Below are positions 1 to 8,600 of a DNA stretch of 25,052 bases, in pieces. The stretch's first letter is position 1, and each line of letters begins with the position of its first letter. The stretch is from Perkinsus chesapeaki (taxonomy: Eukaryota > Perkinsozoa > Perkinsida > Perkinsidae). A model generated the notes under the pieces. That model searched no databases, was not told where the DNA came from, and saw only the letters and a list, made by a program, of their open reading frames with translations. The stretch covers positions 1 to 25,052 of the forward strand of contig JAAPAO010000262.1 of assembly GCA_013115145.1 (NCBI GenBank). The letters are read 5' to 3'. Position numbers and translations under genes: made by a program.

Positions 1-66
1 TAGTCTAGTGGTTATGACGTCTGCCTTACACGCAGAAGGTCGCGAGTTCGATCCTCGCTCCTGGTA
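1..66 (+). tRNA. tRNA-Val (anticodon UAC), 5' end cut by window edge
   Basis: Decodes GUA valine codons. The first seven acceptor bases lie outside the window; positions 8-73 of the tRNA are present. The anticodon stem TCTGC/GCAGA encloses the loop CTTACAC with anticodon TAC at 27-29. The T arm is GCGAG/CTCGC around TTCGATC, and the 3' acceptor strand TCCTGGT plus discriminator A ends at 66. Compared with the full copy at 3426-3498, one T-stem pair is A-T instead of G-C, so pairing is kept. The D loop has TGG instead of CGG. I expect a functional gene, but the 5' end cannot be checked here. Confidence 0.9.
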
Positions 67-116
67 TAGTATCCTGATAAATGGCTTACATAAAAGAAGA
101 AAGTACCCATTTTTAC

Positions 117-218
117 GACGTCGCCGGGATAGTCTAGTGGTTATGACGTCGCCGGGATAGTCTAGTGGTTATGACGTCAGAAGGTCGTTACACGCTGAAC
201 GTCGTTAGTTCGCTCCTT
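117..218 (+). pseudogene. Scrambled tRNA-Val fragments: tandem 5' halves plus a broken 3' half
   Basis: Two tandem 28-bp units (117-144 and 145-172) each consist of GACGTC followed by the first 22 bases of the neighbouring tRNA-Val (GCCGGGATAG...). A further GACGTC at 173-178 then joins directly to AGAAGGTCG, which removes 12 bases of the anticodon arm. From 188 a degraded copy of the anticodon loop, variable loop and T arm follows (TTACACGC, GTTCG, CGCTCCT) with several substitutions. GACGTC also occurs inside the tRNA at the D-stem/anticodon-stem boundary, so the junctions look like recombination or slippage at this 6-bp palindrome. No copy can fold as a complete tRNA. Confidence 0.85.
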
Positions 219-721
219 AGTTGCTTGTTAAACTGAACAAGTAGGTTAGTATTTTTAAATCTGAACCCTCCGATGGGAATCAAAACATTTGCGTTTTCGC
301 TTAAACGCTACAGCGCTAGTCTAGCCGCTAGACTCAAGCGTCTGCGCTACATTGAAGGGAATTGAAATTGAACTATTCGCCTTGTCTGCATTTTCTAGTA
401 CTGTGTGGCGTCTATCCGACGCGATGTAGAATGGATTGGGAAACTCTATGGCATAAAGTCCACGCTCCATTACTAGGGAACCTGAAAGTTACTTCAGACT
501 GATCTCTATCCATGCATGCACTGCTTTCGCATACACCCTTGCGGTTGGAAGGAAGCGGATGCTGTCTACTGGAGAGAGTGAACGAAGCATGAAAGCGGCA
601 CGACAAGATGTTATCTCTACCCCATCGACGGGATTGGTAGCTGGTCAGACCATGAGTTTTGTGACATGGTGTAGCTGGCCCGGGATCAGGCTAACGCAAC
701 CCTAATATTTCGGATGCGACA
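219..721. other. Intergenic stretch, no gene seen
   Basis: This stretch lies between the tRNA fragments and the stop codon of the CFAP99-like gene. Short open frames occur on both strands, but none has family resemblance, splice logic or coding-like composition. It should contain the 3' UTR and polyadenylation site of the minus-strand gene, but I see no convincing signal. Confidence 0.5.
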
Positions 722-3700
722 TCATTCTGGGGAATGATCAGTGGCATGGACGCGCGCGTTTTTGATGCTTGTGGCATTAATTTTAGCTGCGTAGGGCAGC
801 GCCTCTGCTTGTCTCTTCGAAAGGAGATCCTCTTGAGCCCGCTGTAACGTATGGGCGCTGTTAACAGCCGTCCTCCTCACCATACGACGGTAGTCATCTT
901 CGACTTTGGCTTTCGCCATGGCTGCGTCGTACCTTCAATGCAGCGTATTCAAGTACATTCATTTTTCTGGATTGGAAGCTCGGTTTTGTCGTTCAAGAGT
1001 TCGGAGCTTCAACGACAGGGACATGAGCTCACCACAAATACCTCGTCCTCATATCCTCAGTCTCAGACTTGGCTTGGGCAACATTCATTTCTCTTATTGC
1101 CTTCTCCTGCGATAATACCTGCAAAGTAATCAGTCAACCCACGTCGTCCCTTTCGTCCCATAAACCGAGCACGAATACGATCGTATGGCGCCAGTATGCT
1201 GCGGTCAATGAGACATGCCGCATTGATGGATCGCCAAAATCTCACCTTAAGTTGTCTGGACTTATCATCAAGTAGAACCTTCTGACGATGATAAGCTTCC
1301 CTGAAAGGTCATTGACCAATCGGTGGAAATTGTCCAGAGTAGGAAGAACCGAAAACGGGAAGTTCTTTCACACCTCCTCCGCCCCTTATGGAGTTCTTTC
1401 TGCCGCATGGTCGCAATTTTCTTAGAAGACTCCGCCAGAGCTGCTCTCTTTCTAGTGATCTCCATCAACTCCTGAGAAGCGAATCATCCACCCGTAAAAT
1501 AGAGAACAGTGACTTCACTGTACGTAGCTACTTCCTGCAGTCGTCGCTCCTCAGCTAACCGTTGACGCTTTTTTTCGGCAATCTTTTCTGTAACTTCAAG
1601 AACCGCTTTCTCGTGTATTTCTCTTTCTAGCTCAGCTTCCTAATGTCGGTAAATTGAAGGCTGCTTCCAAACACGCTATAGAGACTACGTCCGCTTTGGC
1701 CTGCGCCTCCCGCCGGTGCCGCTCATCGGCTTCAATGCGGGCCTGCTGTCTGACTGCGGATAATTGCTCAGCTTTTGCTAGGAGAGATTCTTGCTGGATT
1801 CGCTTTTGTTCAAGATTATGGGCCCTCCTGTATAGCGGTGTCCCATGCAGTAGCCTCATACTCTTAAGCAGCTCCTACCTGTTAACGCGTTCTGCCTCAT
1901 CGGCCTCCCTCGCCAGCTTTAACCGTTCTTTCAGCTCAGAGAGGGACATCTCTTCTAGTAAGCCATGGTGAGGTACCTCCGACGGATCATAGGCACTCGT
2001 TTTCACCTGTTCAGTCAAACTGCTGACCATTTGAGAGCTAGTTCCTACAACGCTAACTCTCTCCAAGGCTCTTATCTGCATTATCATGTCCTTTCTCCTT
2101 TCCATCTCATATTCGTCTTCTCTAAAAGCAACAAGGCAGTCGCTTCTCGCAAGCTAGAATGCAGCGCTGTCGCCGACCAAACGATAGATGTGGTAGGTAG
2201 CTTACAACTTTTTTCTCTCGAACTCTTTCGCTTTTTCTTCTCTAAGCCTTTCAGCTTCCGCAGCTTTTAACTCCGCAACTTTCCTCTCGGCAACGCGTGG
2301 ATTCTCGCGCTAATAATACCCAGACTCAGAATATCGTCCAGAAACCTTCATCACCTCCGACTGCACGATAGTAACAAGGTCACGTTTCTGCTCCAGAGCC
2401 TGAGCGTATGATGGTTGATTTCAATAGTATGACTCAGTATTTTGAATGCGATAAAGGGCGGGGCACCTCTTCAATCTCTCTCTCGGCTTCTTCGAGCTTC
2501 ACCCGAACTGTTTCCTTTTGTATATTGGCCAGCATATTGTTCTTCCTATGCAGGTCGCTAGAGGCTTCGGCTGCTTGCTCTCGAGCCAAATGCATCTCTA
2601 GCTGAGCAGCTTATGCCTCAACGCATCACCGATTACACCGAGCTACCAACCTTGCGACGCTCGACTCGGAGCTTCTCGTCCAATTCGTCTTGGGCGTACA
2701 TCTTGTTCTGCCACCTAGGACCATGACGATGGTTATGCGAGGTGTGAATTGCCTATTGCGGCGCTACTCATGGAATTCTGAACCGTCTCTCAGCTCCGTG
2801 AGGTACTTCTTCAAAATGTCGTGCTCGGTTTCCTGCTTCCTAGTCAATAGGGAGTATTCTCTAAGGCAGAAGGAGTACAAGTACTTCAGATGCGACCGAT
2901 TTCAGATCTCCAAACGGTTTGGAGATCTGAAATTGCCTTTGACCAAACCACACCGGATGCCTGGAGCCATAAAGGAGAAGTACGACGTCAGTCTACCTCA
3001 ACAAGCTTGCCGCTGTTGCTTTAACTTCGGATTCTGGAAGCGTCTTCGGAACGGGTTTCGCCGGGCTAGGATGGAATGTACATTCAGAAAGCTGTCGCTC
3101 ATTAAGTTCCTATACAGCTTGACTGTATGATAGTGGGCCGGGAGGAGTTACGTCGTACTTTCCGTAGGCTTTCGATGTCTGCAGCACGGTTGGCTGTAGA
3201 TAGGGTCGGAACCAGATCGTCATTATACTTGGATAGCGTTTTCTCTTTGGTCTCCAACATGCGTGCCTCATCTCTCTCCTATCAATGTTACCCAACGTTT
3301 TATTCGCATAATAACATTAATAGCATTAGCATTAAGACATCTAGCATGGGCATTCCACAACTCGAGTTAGAGGCAACTTCAGTTAATGCTCGCGGTGTCG
3401 AAGGCCAACATGATTTCAGTAGCAAGCCGGGATAGTCTAGCGGTTATGACGTCTGCCTTACACGCAGAAGGTCGCGGGTTCGATCCCCGCTCCTGGTATT
3501 ATGTACGCAACCACACGCGATTTCGCTCTCCCAGGTAAAGGTTCATAGGTAAGGAATCTCAAGCACAACCTACTTTCACTTTGTCTAATGAATTCGTTTC
3601 CAAGAACTTAGGAACAGGCTTGCTCGTCACCTGCGAGGGAAACGCCTCACTACACAAAAACGTGCAAAAGTATGACAAACGACGGTCCGTCATGACACCC

Positions 3701-5151
3701 ACCGGTTTTGTCGTTTCCTGCGGTTCAGGAAGCTTCCGTGGTTTGGGCTCTGTCAACTTGAAAGGGGAGGGCACTGTGTACCTCCGAAACATCCCTTTGC
3801 TATGAACGATCCCTTCTCGCCCAAGCGGACATACTTCATTTTTGGCTCGATAGGTGGAAGCGTCTCATCCACTTTTGCATCGTTACCAGTAGCCTTGCGT
3901 GATACACTGTTCAAAAGCATGTCGCATTCTGAATTCACATCAGTCTGCTCACGCGGCACAACAAACCGGAAGATGCCTCACCGTGTTGGAGCTTTTCAAT
4001 AGGCCTCAGAATCGTCTCTTCTATGAATCTGTACACACATAGCCTTCTAGGAAACAATCGGGGTGTTGAGACCTATCGTCGTATATCTTGGCCCATTCGG
4101 TGTACACCCACGCCTCGATGGCAGAGCGGTCAAAGGCGAATTCTAGCAACGCTAGCATCGTCGGCGGAGAGCAACCATCCATAAACCTGGATAAAACGTA
4201 GCCCACTAATGCGAAATAGGATGCGTCACAAAACGTTTAAAATGCACCTAGTAAAATACTTTGCAATTAATTAACAGCAAGCGCCGTTATTGATAATACT
4301 ACGATGATTGTATCGATTAATGGTACTGTACAACGAGATGTATGATACATCATGTATCCTCTAACTTAGAGGCTCTAAGAGTGAATGAGCCTACGCTCTC
4401 GAGCTTGGGCCGTAGGTCTCAATAGCTTTAGAATAGTTCGGATGGTAGCTATCAGTGGTGGCAGAAGAATGTAAATGAATAAGTGGATAGGACGGGTAGC
4501 ATGGATAGTTGATAAGCGTCAACTTGAGAAACTACTGCTGAGAACTAGATTCTCAGCCCGGCGCGTGAACTGGTACCAACCTGCTGAGTTCGGGAACTGT
4601 GAGCTCTTCGAGCCTCAGAAAGATAAGATAAGCCAGAATCTGCCAGAGGAATTGATCCTTAGGTACCGGGGAGTGGTTCTCACAGTATAGAGAGTCTGGT
4701 CGCTCCGTTGTGTCACAGCTGGGCGGAACTCCAGAAAGGCTGTCACGAACACCTAGAAATCGAGGCTCGTAAAATGAACTCATTCAGCTCGTTCACTTTA
4801 AGGAACTTCTTGTATCTCATACAGCCGTAGACACACTGACGAATGAACTTCTTGTCTATCTGAAAGTACCGCTGGATAGCTATTGTCGCACGGTGCTAAG
4901 TGACGGCTTAGGTCTCAACAAGTACCAAAAAGTCTACGAAGGGCTTCAGTCTCTTAAACTAGTGTATGAAGAAGCTTCAATCGGTTGGATGCCCACGAGT
5001 TACGTGCACTCACTTCGCTCTTTGCTTGTTTAATCTCATCACAGTAATCGTCAAGGTAACCATCAACGGTCTGTTTGTTGGGATTGAATCCATCTACTGC
5101 TGACACCGTAGCGCGCAATAGTGAAGCATATTGGGCTGCGGAGCCTAGCAT
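722..5151 (-). CDS. CFAP99: CFAP99-like cilia- and flagella-associated protein, about 24 exons
   Basis: Axonemal protein expected in motile cilia or flagella. Splice-phase reconstruction gives exons 5151-5014, 4871-4797, 4752-4684, 4639-4581, 4186-4073, 4028-3982, 3928-3835, 3781-3703, 3630-3574, 3278-3159, 3091-2997, 2860-2768, 2714-2651, 2601-2467, 2399-2355, 2309-2206, 2121-2049, 2006-1879, 1827-1689, 1639-1532, 1471-1374, 1300-1246, 1118-1042 and 932-722 (TGA). They total 2277 nt, or 758 residues, with no internal stop. Family hallmarks, from memory of CFAP99: an N-terminal helical region (FLRLEELTVPEL, AWVYTEWAKIYD), a proline-rich link (PFKLTEPKPRKLPEP), LRDGSEFHEWQ, a long Arg/Glu coiled coil, then QIRALE and GLLEEMSLSELKERL. 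The first intron (5013-4872) could hide a 9-residue exon. The fifth exon is preceded by a 394-nt intron. The start is the ATG at 5151, which matches the expected N-terminus. A tRNA gene lies antisense in the 295-nt intron 3573-3279. Confidence 0.85.
2899..2933. repeat. 35-bp palindrome (17-bp arms, 1-nt centre) in a CFAP99 intron
   Basis: Arms 2899-2915 and 2917-2933 are exact reverse complements (ATTTCAGATCTCCAAAC) around a single base at 2916. It lies inside the 136-nt intron 2996-2861, which is well above the usual intron length here. The palindrome may be the extra sequence that lengthened the intron. Confidence 0.9.
3426..3498 (+). tRNA. tRNA-Val (anticodon UAC), complete, nested antisense in a CFAP99 intron
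   Basis: Complete 73-nt cloverleaf. The acceptor GCCGGGA (3426-3432) pairs with TCCTGGT (3491-3497) through two G-U pairs, and the discriminator is A3498. The D arm is GTC/GAC, and the anticodon stem TCTGC/GCAGA encloses the loop CTTACAC with TAC at 3459-3461. The T stem is GCGGG/CCCGC around TTCGATC. No intron is seen. It lies on the plus strand within the 295-nt minus-strand intron 3573-3279. CCA is not encoded, as expected for a nuclear tRNA. The downstream sequence TATTATG is not a clear oligo-T terminator. Confidence 0.95.
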
Positions 5152-5600
5152 AGCGGCCAGCGAAAAGCGGACTGCTGAAGTAGACTCTACTTAGCCAGTT
5201 CTACTTAGAAGATATATCCGAAGGCGGATAGAGCAGTAAACAGAGTGAGTGACGAGTAGGATATCACGAGTAAATAAAGCTAGTAATAGCGTGGTACGAC
5301 AATTGTGCGATAGACAGGAATTGTGTGAGTAACCCACAGTGGGTTATATTGTACAACAGGGAGTTCTCTTAGCAAATGGTTACTGTTGAGTTCAATCTAT
5401 AGTTTCAACAGCTGAATGCAGACTCTCATCTGGAGCTCATGCGCTAGTAACTCGCCATGCCTCGCATTTCAATCGCTTCGATTCCTTTCATATGATTTTG
5501 CTATATTTGTAAATTAAGCCGTAACATGCAATCTCTACTATGACACTACCAGCTTGATTGGTACTCAACACAACATGTGGTGCAGCAAGTGGAAGCTTAA
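5152..5600. other. Intergenic region between two minus-strand genes
   Basis: Contains the presumed promoter and 5' UTR of the CFAP99-like gene (start at 5151) and the 3' end of the upstream minus-strand gene. No further gene, RNA or repeat is recognised. The sequence is mixed, with small A+T-rich patches and no coding signature. Confidence 0.45.
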
Positions 5601-8600
5601 TTACCCGCCTTCGACCACCATGGGCTCCGCAGACAGACCACTTCCCAGGCAGGATCCTTCTCGAATCCTCTCTTCAAGAGCAGATGCTTTCATTTCAAGA
5701 TTTGGTAATTCTTTCGGCAACTTTGATCTCATAGAGGACTGACAAAAGTGCAACACCATATGAAGATCTCAGCGATAGTATCGGCATGAGCCTCATACTA
5801 TAAGGAAATAGCTAGGGACGAACACTTCGTACCATATTGACACTCGCGCTAGTAGTAGTTATAAGTTATAACTTATAACTAGATAGCATCGGTAGTATTT
5901 TTTCATGCGGCTCAATAACACGTACAAACTAGGCTTTGCAGGGTGGCAAAGATTATGGTAGCAATAAGCCATGAGCCATTCCCCGCGTACAAGGACATGC
6001 GGTAGCCCTTTCTCCTTGAGGAATAGGCAGTTGTTTTGCATACCATCACGGGTGAGCAAGTCAAATACCAGCAAAGCAGACTCGATGTACTCGACAAGAC
6101 CAGCATCAAGGCCGGAACCTTCTGCACTAGGAACTGAGCATGACAGCAGTAGCAGTGGTACTGAGGGCTATTGCGACCGATAAAGGATAACGGGTATATG
6201 CAAGAGGCCACGAACATAACAATAGAAGTCGATATGATGAGCTAAGACAAAAACCAACAGTGATTCCAAGGTAGAACAGTAGGTCGGCACCACTATGCGA
6301 TCCTTCATTTCAGACGGGAGAGGCAATGATATGCAGATGGCTCACTTAGGCGAATGAAGAGTTCTCCAAGATCTCTGACGAGCACGCCCGTCACGGCGTC
6401 ACGAACGGCAACGGTTTCCTCTTCGCTTAGCTCCCAGCATAGGCTATGGATTGCGCAGAGGCACAAGGCTTGGTTACCGCTACGCGCAGGGGCACTGCCA
6501 AAGGCTCTCAGGATACAATCGACTGTAGTAGGGAATCTGACAGCCGGAGGTTCGCCTAACACAGTGAAGGGACTACTGACTCTGTTAGGCAATGTTTGCG
6601 CGCTTCCTTGTCACGGCAGATGTCGCCAAGAAACTTGCACGCATGCGCAACAACGGTTGCCTTGCTCCTGAAGCATAGACGGTGACACCGTGGCTAAGAC
6701 TGGACTAATGTACTTGGTATCACAGTTGGTTTTGATGATTTGTGCTGCGGCTCGGGCGGCACTAGTGAACATGCCGGCCCCATGCTGTGCCTTCATGGGG
6801 CCGGTATCGGCATTCAAGCAACATAACATCTTCAAACTCGCCAGTATCAACAAGTCGTCCTAATCACTACAATCAGCCGTTACAGTGGCCTCGCTGAACT
6901 AAATGAAGTCATTTGCGTGGATAAAAAAATCCCTTACAAATTCTACCATACACTTTATATACAGGAAGAATACACATACAGGGTATACATAATATATTAA
7001 ACACTTTACGGTGACTCGCCATCGCGCCAGTGGCGGGACTATGCCGCTAGATGTACGCCACCCTAGCGAGAGCTTCGGAGAAGTTTTGTCAAAAGTGAGA
7101 TGCACTGGCATATCACCCTCTCGTAGGAGAAAGAATCTTCAATGAGTATTAGGACCTCGAAAGACATAGCTCGACTGTATGAAGCTTACCTTGATCGATA
7201 GATTTATCGTAGTCGTTTCGAGAAGACCGGATCCTTCCAATGACTCTTTAACACCGGTACATGATAACACCATAGAGGTTGTAGCTTTTGTGATCTCTGT
7301 TCTCAACACTAACGCCTTCTCTTTTCGTAGAGCACGTAACAGCGCACCAGCGAGAATCTTGACACAACTTGTTGTCCCTCAGAGAGCTTCAAGTAACTCA
7401 CCTCAGAAGGTTCGGTTACCGTGGCATCTTGCCTACACGCAGAACTTGGTGTAGTTGAGCCTGAACTCGCGGCGCTTGCCTCAGCTGTACGTTTCATCGC
7501 AGCTATTTTCCTGCCCCAAACTTCCAAGATTTAAATAGTGGAGCTTAATGCCTACTCGCACACGCATATCTTCAAGGTCAGCGACGAACTAGGATGCCCG
7601 AGCAGATTGGCGAAAATAAGCTTCACTGCCTCCCCGGGCTCAGAAGGAGGACCATCTTCAACCTTTAGTAGGCTTGTCAGCATGCCGGTCTCAACGAGCG
7701 CCTGATCACTACTACGCCAACGAACGAGTGGGGTGCGTTGCTCACCTCCATCACTTCAGAGTTATAAGTGCAATCGTGGAACTTGTTAGTTTTACCAGCA
7801 ACCAGTCTGATGTCATCTGGTTGGTACGAAACGTCGAAATCACAGTGACGGACATGGAGAAGGAAGCATAGGAGGCCTTATGAAAAATACAAGGTAAACG
7901 GCAAAGGTATTCGCGCTCACTTCGGATGGATTCTTTCCCTAATGTGGAGCTTATTTCTGGAAATACTGATAGTATAGTTTTTAAGGTAAGTCTGCTGCCA
8001 AGAAGGCCGCCGTTGACGCAGTGGGCCAGATATGAGGCTGCCCTACTGTACCTATAAAGCGCTGGCGATGACCCCAAGTATAAGACAAGGCAATGCTTCT
8101 AGCTATAGGGAGCTGCTAAATAGAGCAGAGGACAACCACTGCTCTTGATACACTGTTTGGCATCGTGAGAACTCAAGGAATACGTACCACGCATTCCGAA
8201 CAGCTTCGCTTTCATTATTTCCACCACCGAGGAGGCCGCCAACTCCCTACGACCAAGATAACAATGTGATGTACAGCGTTATGTCTGACCTCTACAACAG
8301 CCCACTTTAGTTCCTCAATCATTTCACACAGACTACTTCTCGTTGAAGCATGCTCACCGATGGAAGACAGCAAATCCTAGAATGCCAACTGGGATGAGCA
8401 GCCAGAAAACTCGCTAATCAAACCTGCCTTTTTATCATGTAACAGACCCTCTTTTTGAAGGAGTACGATAGTAGTAGCGACTGTTTTCTTGGCGTGTACC
8501 TCACAAAGGTGCCTCAGGTAATACAATAGGTGAGAATCTTACAATAGAATGAGGACGTATGTCCAATCGTGCATCGAGCCATCTATAAGCTTTCGCGTTC

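Noticed and set aside
851-1275. Plus-strand open frames overlapping the CFAP99 exons
   Set aside because: They are on the strand opposite confirmed exons and have no family resemblance.
722-3290. Reading the minus-strand fragments as a decayed pseudogene
   Set aside because: Every stop and frame change is removed by GT-AG introns of 42-136 nt in matching phase.
6305-6853. ARM-like fragments in three frames taken as frameshifts
   Set aside because: Short introns with plausible borders can join most of them (for example GA|GTCAGT...GTCAG|A at about 6575-6530), so decay is not needed.
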